From positions 21,452,462 through 21,516,461 of the forward strand of contig NC_034015.1 in NCBI RefSeq assembly GCF_000346465.2: a DNA stretch of 64,000 nucleotides, read 5' to 3'. The first letter of the stretch is position 1, and each line of letters starts with the position of its first letter. Below the pieces are notes generated by a model that saw nothing but the letters and a program-made list of their open reading frames with translations, did not search any database and was not told the DNA's origin. Positions 36,333 through 48,069 of this stretch are shown here, piece after piece. Position numbers and translations under genes: made by a program. Source of the stretch: Prunus persica (lineage: Eukaryota; Streptophyta; Magnoliopsida; Rosales; Rosaceae).

Positions 36333-39300
36333 ATGTTATGCTTCAGATCAAACCCATTGAAAATTTTCCTTCTTTTTGTTTCCTTCTTTTTCTTCATTTC
36401 TTTAACTTCCGGAAGCCCTGACCTTTTGCACATTATACGAACAACAGGTACTCATGTATGAAATGCCCCCTTTTATTTTTATTTTTGCTATTTCCTATTT
36501 TATTTTTGGATGAAAATGCTGTTACTTTCGTGTTCATTGAGAAAATGGGTTGCTTGAATTTGGTTGGATGTGCAGCTGTAGAGGTAGCTGGTGAGAGAGA
36601 GCACGTTGGGATCAATGGGGTGGCGACATGGCCATTGGACACACGGAGGTTTCTTGAAGAAAACACGACTGTCTTATTATTGGCTCAGCAGAGGACAAGC
36701 AGAAGAGACCCTCTTAATGGGTTTAACAGATACACAGGAGGCTGGAACATCAGCAATAAGCATTACTGGGCGGTCAGTTCTCTTATCTTAACCTTAATTT
36801 AATTTACTTTTGATTCATCGTCTTTTTTCTTTTTTGTTATTTGGGTTTCTCTCAATTTATGAATGAATGATCATGTTATTTGGGTTTATCAATTATGCTG
36901 TTTGATAATCAAGAATGAGGTCCGTGTTCTGGTTTCCTGTATGTATGTGGTTAACTTGTGAATTTCTGCATTTGGTTTGCGGATTTCCTGACTTACTGAA
37001 ACTTTTTTTGATACATATAAGTATAGGCCATGATCAGACCAAAAAAAAAATATATAGGCCATGATGAACTTGCCAGTTTTTAAATTTTTTTGCGTTAATG
37101 ATGTCCTTGTTGATTATATATATATATATATACATATTTTTTGTTGGGTTTGCTGATACTCTGGTTTCATATTCTTTCTTTCTCAAATCATGTTATTCTG
37201 TTTTTGACATTGTTAAGTTGAAGAAATGTATGGTCGATTATGTTGCTCAACGAATGCTTTTGATATAGATTGTTGATTTATGATGCAGTCTGTCGGTTTT
37301 ACCGCGGCTCCCTTCTTTGTCACCGCTGGTTTATGGTTCCTGCTGTTTGGGATATGCTTGTGCCTTGTCTGTATATGTTACTGCTGCTGTCGAAAAGAGC
37401 ATTATGGCTATTCTAGAATAGCATATGCTCTCTCTCTCATGATCCTTATCTTCTTCACCCTCATGGCAATGTAACTCTCTTTCTATCTCTTTCCTTCCTC
37501 ATATCTACACTAAAACGCAATTTGCAGTGCCGATAAATTTCTAGCATTGAACTGATGATGCCTTTTTTAATTTTGATGTTTGTTTGTGTGGTGGGTTCTA
37601 GTGTCGGATGCATTGTGCTGTACACTGGTCAGGACAAGTTCCACAACAGTACATGCAGTATGCTGAGTTATGTAGTGAATCAGGCAGATACAACTGCTGA
37701 AAACCTCAGGAATGTGTCAGATTATCTTAGTGCAGCTAAGAAGATTGGACTTGACGCCATAGTTCTTCCTGCGGATATTCAGAAGAGTATGGATGACATT
37801 ATGGGAACCATAAAAAATGTTGCCAATACTCTTTCTGATACAACTGAAAAGAATTCAAAGCGTATACAAGATGGCCTGGATATCATGTAATTAGATTCTT
37901 CTACAAGCTCTTGCAACTTCAAACTTGTGCTCACAATGCTAAATTTGGATAACGTGTATCTGTTGTTATGTTTTGCAGAAGAATGGCTCTCATTGTTCTT
38001 GCTGCTATTATGCTCTGTTTGGTCTTTATAGGATTTTGTAAGTTCTTTACTTTCTTTTGATTAGAGGTAGGAAGTTTGGAGATTTCACTTTTGGAATTAT
38101 GCCTTATTAATCTTCTTCTCTTTTTTGTTTTTTGTTTTCCTTGGGGACTACTTTTTGCAGTATTTTCCATTTTTGGGCTGGAATTTCTTGTATACTGGTA
38201 AGTGATAAATACCTACCTACAGCTGTTTCCTGTTCAAATTTTAAGGCAGGTCTTTAAATTTTGGAATCTGTTCATTAACAAACACTTGGACATTTGATGC
38301 AGTTTGGTGATTATTGGGTGGATTCTTGTCACGGGAACAATCATTTTGTGTGGTATATTTCTCCTCGTCCATAAGTAAGCTCTCTTCACTTTCCTTAAGT
38401 GCAGCATTTAGATGTTAATTTCAGCCTGTCAAGCTTAGTCTTGGTTGTTACATATTTGTCTAGAAGCATAGAGCATCAATTCATTTTTCTAAGTGCATTT
38501 GTGTATGTAGTGTGTTTGCAGATGCATGTGTCTCCATGGATGAGTGGGTTCAGAAGCAACCCAAGGTTCATACAGCCTTAGAAGATGTACTGCCATGCGT
38601 GAACAAAGATTTAGCTCAAGAGGTGTTTTTACGGACCAAGGATGCAACCTTATACACTGTGACAGTGCTCAACCGTGTCATCAACGACGTCGCAAATACT
38701 AATTCTCCGACCGTCGATGGTCCCTTGCATTTCAATCAGACTGGCCCACCATTACCCCCTCTCTGCAACCCCCTCTTGGATGATCGCTCCGATCGAAAGT
38801 GTATCCCTGGTGAGGTCGAACTGCAAAATGCCGGACAGGTACTTATATACGTACTAACTAACAAATATCAATGCCATTTTTCATGCTTGCTGCATTATTA
38901 TATATTGCTTTGTTAAGTTGGGTTTGAAATTGAATTGTTGCAGGTATGGAAGAAGTATGTGTGTCAGGTTTCAGCCGCTGGTGTTTGTATAGGTCCTGGG
39001 CGGTTGACGCCAACCTATTATGAACAAATGTCAGCTTTCGCGAATGTGAGCTATGCTCTGTATCGTTACGGTCCCTTCTTTCTTAACCTCACAGACTGCA
39101 CGTTTGTTAGGGACGCATTCTCGGACATAAGCAAACAACATTGTCCCGGTCTGCGAATCCACAGTGCTTGGATCTACATTGGGTTGTTTTTGGTTTCTGC
39201 AGCTGTAATGCTGTCCTTGATCTTCTGGGTTATCTATGCCCGCGAACGAAGACATCGTGTCTACACGAAAAAGATTTTGTCGTCGAGAGTTTGTGGAGAA

Positions 39301-39417
39301 TCTGAGATGGAGTTAAGTCATCAGCCTCGGTCCTCCAGGTGCTCCTCCTCCTCCTCCAGGATGAGTTTCAAGACTCCAAGGACTTCAGTAGGGTTCCAGG
39401 ACAAGGCAACATTTTAA
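36333..39417 (+). CDS. Five-span plant membrane protein, prominin/Tweety-like topology (copy B)
   Basis: Nine exons: 36333-36447, 36576-36772, 37289-37470, 37602-37886, 37979-38037, 38161-38197, 38303-38374, 38511-38838 and 38944-39417, 582 residues. Exons 1-7 match copy A base for base in length (115, 197, 182, 285, 59, 37 and 72) and exon 8 is one codon longer, so the two are clear duplicates. Same plan: signal peptide (MLCFRSNPLKIFLLFVSFFF), Cys-rich inner turn CYCCCRKEHYGYSR, loop with QADTTAENLRNVSDYLSAAK, loop Cys at DACVSMDEWV and VLPCV, fifth span WIYIGLFLVSAAVMLSLIFW, tail ARERRHRVYTKK. The tail has an extra ~33 residues, Ser-rich (RSSRCSSSSSRMSF), before GFQDKATF, whose GFQDK equals DFQDK at the end of copy A. 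The tail may carry phosphorylation sites (inference). Biological role unknown. Confidence 0.85.
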
Positions 39418-40776
39418 TCATAAACATTTTCTTCCATTTGCAACAACCAAAGCAAAGCAGAGCTTCCTTGTTATTGGGTAAAATGTGTTTTTTGGTATTT
39501 TTGGTATTTTGGATGTATATCTCAGTGATTATTTTACCCTCAAGTTTTTGGTATCTCCTCCTCCTCCTGTGAAACTTGTTTGAGTAATTTTCTGCTTCAC
39601 CACCGACTGTACATAAAATTCAATAGACCGACCCTTTTAAGGATAAAGGATTAGCTGCCTTCCAATCTCCATCAGTCAAATATCACTACAATAAATTGGG
39701 CAACCTTTAATCATCCAATCAAAATCAGCAAGTAATGGTTCAATGTGAAAGAAATCTAGTCTAAAGGATGAGCATGTTGAAATAAAGGAATCAATTACAG
39801 ATAATGTTGCAATCTCTTAGCCAATGTCAATCAACATCAAAGAATGTTGTTTTGAGTGAAAGATGAAAATTGGCCAAATTTCCATATGTCACAAGTCAAC
39901 AGTAGAGGCTCATGATCAAAATCATAATGCGACTCCAATTTCTTTCGTAATATCTCATTTCCTGTCTCACACAATTTTTATATTATTTATTTTACATCCT
40001 TAATTTGATTGAAAACCCGACATCCATTGATTCTAAAGGCAAACTCATGTTTATCTTATCTTATTTTATTTTACAGCTAGCCATTCCATTGCCGCAAAGG
40101 TGTCATCTCTACAAGACAATCGTCTCTTAATTGCGTGCAATCCCAATGTTGTTGGAACGCTAAACCAATCAAAAAGAGCCCACACACTAAATGAAGGAGA
40201 TCATATCTTCTAAGGGTCATGCTAGGGATTTTCCTATCTTCTAATCTAATACAAAGTGAAAACAAACAAATTTTTTACCTATGTGTTATGAAAATGACTT
40301 TTAGAAGTAAGTGTCGGCAGACTAAAACGACGATAACTAACCTCAAATCTCTCAATGAAAAGAGAGCAATTCTCCCAATATTTGACCGACAAACTAATTT
40401 GATTAAAGACTCAATTTTATTAGGTGTTTTATTACAGAATATAAATTAACTATAAGGTAAAAAAACATGAACGTTTAATTTGAAAAGAAGGGTAAAAATG
40501 TACTATACCCGTCTAGAAGAATGCCATCAAGATTGAGGTAAACAATAATTGTTGTCCTTTATAGTTTCTGAATTCCTACTTATAAGTTACTTGGTGCAAT
40601 TAGTTATCCATTTGAACGGTAAAACTGATTTGACATATAGACCCTTGTGCCCTTCCAATCCAAATGTCCTTGAAATATCATCATCATCATTATCATTTTA
40701 ATCAAAGGAAGTTAGGGGATGTGGGTGGGTATGAAGGAAAAGGTTACTAAGGTAAATTCGAAAAACCAGAAGAAGC

Positions 40777-40784
40777 TATATAAA
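40777..40784 (+). promoter_or_regulatory. Candidate TATA box of the first serine-rich-like gene
   Basis: TATATAAA 143 bases upstream of the ATG at 40927. Confidence 0.5.
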
Positions 40785-40926
40785 ATCCCCCAACTCCAAA
40801 CCAGCCATTAGTTTGATTTGAATCACCAAATTAAAAAAAAAAAAAAGAATAGTCAGCCTCTTCCCCCCACAAACCCCAACCCAATAGAAAATAGAAAATA
40901 GAAATTGTTAGTGGTTGAACTATTCC

Positions 40927-41226
40927 ATGGCCTCAAAAACTGCAACCTGCATTTCAAAATCACACAACTCAAACCGCACATGTTTATGTTCACCCACCTC
41001 ACATCCTGGATCTTTCAGGTGCAGTTTGCACAGAAATTCCAATAAGCAGCAACCCATTATCAGTAATCCTGCATTTGTTGTTAAACCAAATTCCATTAAG
41101 GGGTGCCTGCTCCTTCAGCTCATCAAGCCCTCCAGCCATGATCTTCAAAGGAGAAGAAAGTTCCAGCCCAGGCCCACCAGATTCTGTTTAATGAATAACA
41201 CCAGAAATCAGCTTGCAGTTTCTTGA
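40927..41226 (+). CDS. Small Cys/His and Arg/Pro motif protein, serine-rich-protein-like family (short member)
   Basis: Single exon, 99 residues, start at MASKTATCIS. Two blocks are shared with the longer protein at 47451-48062: RTCLCSPTSHPGSFRCSLHR near residues 19-38, and LIKPSSHDLQRRRKFQPRPT near 66-85. Plant databases call this family serine-rich protein-like; its function is unknown. The first block, with four spaced residues (C, C, H, C, H), could bind a metal, and the second is strongly basic, but neither role is shown. No signal peptide or membrane span. TATA box and leader look normal, so the gene appears intact. Confidence 0.75.
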   Translation: MASKTATCISKSHNSNRTCLCSPTSHPGSFRCSLHRNSNKQQPIISNPAFVVKPNSIKGCLLLQLIKPSSHDLQRRRKFQPRPTRFCLMNNTRNQLAVS

Positions 41227-41669
41227 TTTAATGAATGATCAAATATGTTTGTACAGTAGGAAAGGTAAAAATAAATAATATATTTTTTGTAATTGTTTCT
41301 CTGCTTTCTTTATACATTTTTATCTCTGGAAAAAAAAAAAATATATGATCCTGTTAAGATTTCTTACATGGAGAGTGATTTATTTGATTCCCTTTGCCAA
41401 TAATGAACAAAGAAAAAGCAACAGTGGTGGTGGTTCTGCATATTTAATTTATTTTCCTTTGTCCCCCCTAACTTGAACATGCTAATTATTTATATAGATT
41501 AGCATCAGTGTACTGTGTATGGCATTCCTTTGAAGGACATAATAATAAAAGCAATAATGGCATGATTTGATGCATCACACATGCGCTAATTTACTGATAA
41601 CCTCAAAGCTCAGCTGAACAATCTTATTACATTAAAATAAATATAATAAATCTGAAGCATATGAACAAC

Positions 41670-41760
41670 CCGACCTTAGCTCAGTTGGTAGAGCGGAGGA
41701 CTGTAGTTGGAAAATCCATCAGATATCCTTAGGTCGCTGGTTCGAATCCGGCAGGTCGGA
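41670..41760 (+). tRNA. tRNA-Tyr (GUA) with a 16-base intron
   Basis: The acceptor stem CCGACCT pairs with AGGTCGG, followed by discriminator A. A box TAGCTCAGTTGG and B box GGTTCGAATCC are intact. The anticodon GTA is at 41703-41705, with the intron at 41707-41722 just after the next base. Plant nuclear tRNA-Tyr genes always carry such an intron, needed to make pseudouridine at position 35. CCA is not encoded, as expected for a nuclear gene. Confidence 0.95.
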
Positions 41761-42838
41761 AATCTTTTTAATTTTTTGCATTTATTATTTATTCAACCTC
41801 CTCCAAAACGCACTAGCCGGTAAATAAAACACACCCAAAATTGATTAGGGCAACAAACAAGAACCTTCCAAACACCAACTTGCTTGAAGAAATTAGAAAT
41901 GTTTATGAGGTCAAAAGCTCGGACAATTCAAATGCATGCTGCGGAGACTTGCAAACACCAACTTGCTTATGAATTTATGAGTTTGACCCTTGACCTGGGC
42001 TGGCACGAACCATCCAGTGCAGTGCAGTTCACATAATAAAAGACTGGTCCATGGATTGGTTTTGCTTCCAAAACTAAACTTGGTGCGACCCACATCCCCC
42101 ACCATGTGGGAGGACTTTTCGTCCAATATTCAATCATATTGGACATTAGGTTGCATTTTCAAACTCTTGGCAAACAAGATTTCCAGAAGAAAAGTAGTGA
42201 CGTTCATTTTCAAACAACTCAACTCAACTGAAGCATGCAATGACTATTGATTTGCAAGTAAAAATCATTTTTTCACAGAATTTTCTCAGTGTCTCAGTCT
42301 CAGTGTCAATCTCAATCTTCGCCAAAGAAGGACCACGTCCAAAGTAGAGGCCCCAGTGTGTCATGTCAACTGGGTGCATTGGAAGCCCAATCAATTTAAT
42401 TACTTGTGTTGTGTATGAAAAACAAAAGAGGAGGCTGCCAGCCAGCCATACAAGAAAAAGAAATGAAAGACTTTTACTTGTTTGTGCGCGGCTGTTGCTT
42501 TCAGAATCATATCTACTTGTTGTAATAGTTTGTGGATAATTAAGGAACTCATCGACAGAATCAAAGCTGTTGTTTGATCAATATTTCCCATTAGATTTTT
42601 TTTACATTCTTATCTTTAATTTGTTAATTACTAGCATGGAAATATCTAATTTGGCCATAATAATAATATCAGGGTTTGAAAAATATATATAATTATACGC
42701 GTTGGCAGCCGATTCTAGAGTAGTTGAACGTGAATATAATACTTGTCAATGAGATTGACAAGGGAGAGGGGAAAGGAAAACTATATTAAAGAAGGTGATA
42801 GACTTGGAAAGCTTGAAATGCTTGACCCAAAACTTGGA

Positions 42839-43406
42839 CTTTCTCTTCTCAGCGGTCATCTTGCTAGTCTTTTCTGTCTAAATCCTGAGGTTTTACATTT
42901 ATGAGATAATTAACGAAAATTAAGAAAGTTCAATGTGTGGGGAGGCTAATTAATAGCCCAAGATTCCATGATTTATTCTAGGGCCCCGATTTTCTGTTTG
43001 AATTTTCTCTGCTATGATATATTGACTTGTTTTTTCCACATGTCATCTCAATTATATTTCATCCAAGGACTTCAAAAATAACACCTTCTACGTAAAATAA
43101 ATGAAAAGTAATACAATTAAGCTTTCTCTTCTCGGCAGTCATCTTGCTCGTCTTTTCTTTCTAAATCCTGAGGTTTTACATTTATGAGATAATTAAACAA
43201 AAATTAAGAAAGTTCAATGTGGGGGGAGGCTAATTAATAGCCCAAGATTCCATGATTTATTCTACGGCCCCTGATTTTCTGTTTGAATTTTCTCTGCTAT
43301 GATATATTGACTTGTTTTTTCCACATGTCATCACAATTATATTTCATCTAAGGACTTCAAAAATAGTGCCTTCTACGTAAAATAAATGAAAAGTAATACA
43401 ATTAAG
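42839..43406. repeat. Tandem duplication of a ~283-bp unit
   Basis: Copy 1 at 42839-43121 and copy 2 at 43122-43406 abut directly. Both begin CTTTCTCTTCTC and end AAGTAATACAATTAAG, with roughly 95% identity by eye. Differences are single bases and small indels. No open frame and no terminal inverted repeats. Confidence 0.93.
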
Positions 43407-44408
43407 CTTCTTTTTAATTTGAACATGGGTTGCATTGCATCCTCAGCAGAACCACCTATAACAAAAGATAATTTACTGCTTCATCGTGATTTGGTAAAAA
43501 TAGGTGATCCAATGCTCACTTAAATACCAACCGAAAAAAGAAGAAGATAAAAATTGATTGCTGTTAGCTACTAGCCTAACCTAACAAAAATGAAGTACCA
43601 GATCTTGAAGATTGAAGCCTGGTACCAGCAATTTGTGGGGATCTCAAATCAAAGTCGGGCAGAAGCAAAAGTGACTCTGAGAATTACTTGGGTTTGCAAA
43701 CAAAATCAATGAAGTGATGAGTTAGATGAGCATACAGAAAAAAGGAAAGATGAATGGTTACTTACTACCAACCTAGCTATATAAAACATGATGCAAAAGC
43801 TTTTACACAATTTGTCTCTCTTTCTAGTTCGTCCACAACAGTGTACATGATTAATTTATTTTCATAGAGAGAGGTTGGAGGAGTTGGATGATTTGCCACC
43901 CAACTAATTCCTAATTATATGATTAACATACTAATATGCGGTATTGTGCTTATGAAGTTTCTAACCTAAATCCTCACGGGTACTCAACAAAATCAAAGTA
44001 ATTAATTTTACTAATTTGGTGTCAGCCCGTGGTTTGCTAGGTATACCTACTAATTAAGTAATTGAATTAATGGCCCCATCCCCTGATGATCAGCAGGGTT
44101 TTCCACTGTTTCACTTGTATCCACAACCTGGTTAATAAATATGAGCAGATAACTTTGTTTGGGAAATTCTAAAGTTTGAAGTTCACCATCTACTTTCATA
44201 TATTTTTGTTTTTTGTCTATCTTTTTTAAATAAATATTTTGTTGGAGATATGATTCCAGTAAAGAGACGTGCAACAACTTCAACTACCCATTTGAGAATC
44301 TTAATCTTTAATTTAGATGTGCACAGTGCATGCATATTGTAAACCTCCTGCCATCTTTTGTTCTTACGTATACTCATCTGGATGTTTGCACGATAATAAT
44401 GCTTGGAC

Positions 44409-44617
44409 CAGGGGCGGAGCTATAGCCAGGCCTGCCATGGCCCTGGCCCCCCCACTTAATTATTAATCTCTTGTAATATATTATAAAATATATGATATAG
44501 TAATACAATTACTGCAATTAGATTAGTGATGGCCCTCCCAGTTGAAGATGAAAAACCTAGTAGAAGTGATTTTGAAATTTTGGCCCCTGCATACTAAGAA
44601 TCCTAGCTCCGCCACTG
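44409..44617. mobile_element. hAT-type MITE, 209 bp, with perfect 8-bp target duplication
   Basis: Ends are CAGGGGCGGAGCTA and TAGCTCCGCCACTG, imperfect inverted repeats starting CAG/CTG. It is flanked by GCTTGGAC at 44401-44408 and again at 44618-44625. Eight-base duplications are the mark of hAT transposition. No coding sequence, so non-autonomous. Confidence 0.93.
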
Positions 44618-47287
44618 GCTTGGACGTCATTGTAAAGAAAGAAGAAAGTATGATGTTTGCACGATAATAATGTTTGAATGTCATTATAAAGAAAAAGAAA
44701 AGCATGGAGAAGTAGTAGAAAATACAAGACGTTCGCACGATAATAATGTCCGGATGTCCACATAGGAGAATTTATGAACTTACAAATGAATGGTAATTGC
44801 TAGATGCCAAAATATCAAAATCAGTTTACAAAGATGTAATTGCGTTGTTTTTTAGCTTTATTCTCTTCCTTTTTTCTGATCAGATATTTTTTTTTAACAT
44901 TTCTTCTATACTCAATAATCCGCCTATGGAAGATAATATATTTAAATAAAAGAAAAAGAAAAAGAAGAAAGTGAGAAAGAGGAAAGAAAACGAAGACCAA
45001 ATGAATAGTACTTGTCATTGGTAGTGTCTTTTCCTTTGGGGCCAAGAAAGCAAATTAATGTGATTTAGATGAAAAAGAAAAAGTTTATAAAGAAGATGTA
45101 TATCAATATAATTTTAGGAAGTATTTTCTGATGTCGACAAGCAAATTTTTTTATAAAAAAAAAAGAAGAAGAAAAAAAGAAGAAAAAGATGGTAATTATA
45201 TAGCAATTAGTAACTAATTATATTATGATATAGAAAAGACTACCTCTTTTTCTGCATGCACTGTGTATTATGTTCCAGAAGTCTTGCGTGCCTAAAACGT
45301 TTTCCTATGTGCATTATTTGATTCCCATTTTGTCATATATTTTGGGTTGAGACGGTTCTATTCCATTATGTCGACATATTGACACGACTTTGTCAAACAT
45401 CGCATTTGGGCGCTCACACCTTTATTAGATTAGAAGCATTATATGAGCTACGTGTACTTTTCTTTTATATATTTATTTTTTATGTTTGCAAATATAAAAT
45501 GAAATTGAGAATCTTTTAAACTGAATTATTTAGAATTAATAATGGGCAACGTGTCTAGCCCAATAAAAAAAAAAAGGTAAACTGAAAGTTTTTAGTTCGA
45601 ATTCCCATAATATTATAATTGGATGTCTGTGTGAAATTCTTGTCATATGTAATTATATTACTTATACTCAAAAACAAAAAGAATCAATAATGAGGTTTTA
45701 ATTTGAAATTTAATTAATTAAATAGAAAAATACGTATGTGAATCGAGAATATCATTATTTTACTATTATTAATGCGTGTCGGAGTGGTTTGGGTGTAAGC
45801 ATATTAGCAAACACTCCGGTTTGACGATTTGTGAGGATAAGAGAATTGTAGGCAAGTGGAACAATTCTGAGAGAAGCACGTGTCCCCCACCTCAATGCAA
45901 GTGTGCCACATACACTTGCAATTGCAATTGCAGGGTCCCCAGATTGATTCCATATCTAGGAAAAATCAAAGACATCACATGAAGGGTCATCTAAAATAAA
46001 AGTCTGGTGGATCTGAAACACATTAAAAAAAGAATATGGATTCCATTCCTGTTATAAATTTTGTTTCAAGAAGAATCAACCTAATTGGTAAAATAGAAAT
46101 GCATGCTACCTTCTTAATGTTGATGCTTCATATTTTTATGTGTAATCCCAATCCCATTCATTCATTGGACAAAGGATTACAATCCTTACGAATGTAGTGG
46201 TTTGAAGCAACTTTTAATTGGACAAATAACTATAATTATTATGCAATTCATTTATTGGTGTAGTAGTTTGGATCAATTGTTTTTTAAAAAAAATTTGAAT
46301 TTGAATTATAATATATATATAATGTGTATGTAAATTTAATATATTATTATCTCTCTTAATTAAAAAAGATTACAACCATTACATACATATCATTAAAGAA
46401 ATAATATTTGTTATTTACATACCCTTACCTAATACATGCCGCGAGTGAAAACAGCTAATCTCCTCCTCCTCCTCCTCAGTGTTAGACAAAACTAATTAAT
46501 TATCGCATAATTTATATTTAAAAATAAAACGAAATTAACAAAACAAGGGGCTGAGGAGAGAGAGTAAAGTTGGTAGCGTTTTACAGCGTACGTACGTGGA
46601 ATTTAAGAGGCGATTGTGTGTGTGCGCGTGTCAAAACGGAAGTACGTGGGAGAAGGGTCGCTTGACTACTCTGAAACGCTGTCAGATAAAACAGTCTGCT
46701 TTTTTATTTTTATTTTTATTTAATTTTATTTAATTTTATTTAATTGCTCTTCTGCGTGACTTCGTCTCTGCGGGCTGCACTGCCCATAGCTTGGCGTCGA
46801 AACCGTTGGTGCCCAAACTGCAAAATCTTAACCTCGCCCCTAGTTTACTATACTCTCTAACCAACCCCCCAACCGTTGCTCTGGTTAGGTTAAATGTTGC
46901 TAAGATGCCCATAACTTTTCCATAATTAGTTTTTCTGTAATTACAATTAGGCAGGTACTTTGTATTTTTTATCACAACCTTTTAAGCCACAAATTTCTTC
47001 AATTTATTTAATCAAATCCAAATTCATCTCTCATATGATTAATTATTCTCCAAATTAAAAAAAAAAGTACAAATACTGTCGATTACTCTCTTTCTAATTA
47101 TAATTAGGGCAGGCATTGGAGTAGAAATCCTAGCTTTTATAGTAAAAACACAATTTAATTGCAATAAATAATACGCGTGGCAGTCGTAGTACCCACAACA
47201 TAAATAAGCAAAAATCTAGGGGTACGAAAGAAAACCGAATAAATAAATATCGCGGGACCTGAGCCATTTTCTCCCTCCCTCATTCAC

Positions 47288-47295
47288 TATAAATA
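47288..47295 (+). promoter_or_regulatory. TATA box of the second serine-rich-like gene
   Basis: TATAAATA 163 bases before the ATG at 47451, followed by a CT-rich leader (47370-47430). Confidence 0.6.
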
Positions 47296-47450
47296 CATAG
47301 CTCGAGTGAAGCTAGGTTTGCCGAATTGGGCAGCGAAACGCAGCTTACACAAAAAGAAAAGAAAAAAAAACCCTCCCTCTCTTTCTCTCTCTTTCTCTCT
47401 CTTTCAGTCTCCAATCTTCTCTCTCTAAAATCTCAACCTGATCAACAAAC

Positions 47451-48062
47451 ATGGCAGCAGCAAGTTCTAGAAGATCATCGTGCGGGCCAGTCATCCGCTC
47501 GGCTTCACCCGCTGGAAGATTCCACAACACTCAGTATTCGTCCTCCTCAGCCTTCGCCTCCTCCACTTCCAGCTTCTCTTCCCGCTCCTCCAGTTTTTTC
47601 CAGCGCGCCGCCTCTCCCACGCGCCTCAACCTCGCCAGCTCCTCACCCTCCGCCCAGTCCGTACGCTTCTCCCTTGACCGCCCCATCTCCCCGAGCCGCT
47701 CCATCTCCGTCACTCCACATGGCAACAGCAACCACCACAACGCCGTGAAGAGCCGTCAGATCAGCAACCAGAAGCGCACCTGTATGTGTTCCCCTACAAA
47801 TCACCCCGGTTCGTTCCGTTGCAGCCTCCACAAGAACTTCAGCTCCCACGTGACCGCTTCGGCGCCCTACTCGCAGAACCGCCTCAACGCTCGGAGATCG
47901 GCGATGACGAACTCGCTCGTGAGAATCGGCGGCGTCGAAGGCGATCTGGTGCGGCGCGCTTTGTCCGCTCTGATTCGCCCCTCTTCCCACAGCCAAAGGA
48001 GAAGAGCCGATTTCCGGCCAAGGCCCAGCCGGCTCTCCACCATGTCCAAGTCACACGAGTAA
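47451..48062 (+). CDS. Serine-rich protein-like family member (long)
   Basis: Single exon, 203 residues, start at MAAASSRRSSCGP. Residues 1-~105 are very Ser/Pro/Arg-rich (SSSSAFASSTSSFSSRSSSF, RPISPSRSISVTP) with many possible phosphorylation sites and no predicted fold. Residues ~107-127 hold the family block KRTCMCSPTNHPGSFRCSLH; residues ~172-196 hold ALSALIRPSSHSQRRRADF and RPRPSRLSTM. Both blocks recur in the 99-residue protein 6.5 kb upstream. GC content is much higher than in the surroundings, which opens long false frames on the opposite strand. Function is unknown; Arabidopsis relatives are only named serine-rich protein. Promoter and CT-rich leader suggest an actively expressed gene. 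Confidence 0.85.
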   Translation: MAAASSRRSSCGPVIRSASPAGRFHNTQYSSSSAFASSTSSFSSRSSSFFQRAASPTRLNLASSSPSAQSVRFSLDRPISPSRSISVTPHGNSNHHNAVKSRQISNQKRTCMCSPTNHPGSFRCSLHKNFSSHVTASAPYSQNRLNARRSAMTNSLVRIGGVEGDLVRRALSALIRPSSHSQRRRADFRPRPSRLSTMSKSHE

Positions 48063-48069
48063 TTGGAAA

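Larger units (their letters stand above)
41770..47280. other. Intergenic, repeats only
   Basis: AT-rich, with a 283-bp tandem duplication (42839-43406), a hAT-type MITE (44409-44617), a decayed short tandem array around it (44381-44760), and ATTTAATTTT repeats at 46700-46745. No coding frame supported. Confidence 0.6.

Noticed and set aside
46736..46975. Minus-strand frame of 79 residues, thought to be a retroelement relic
   Set aside because: No reverse transcriptase, gag or integrase motif; no long terminal repeats found.
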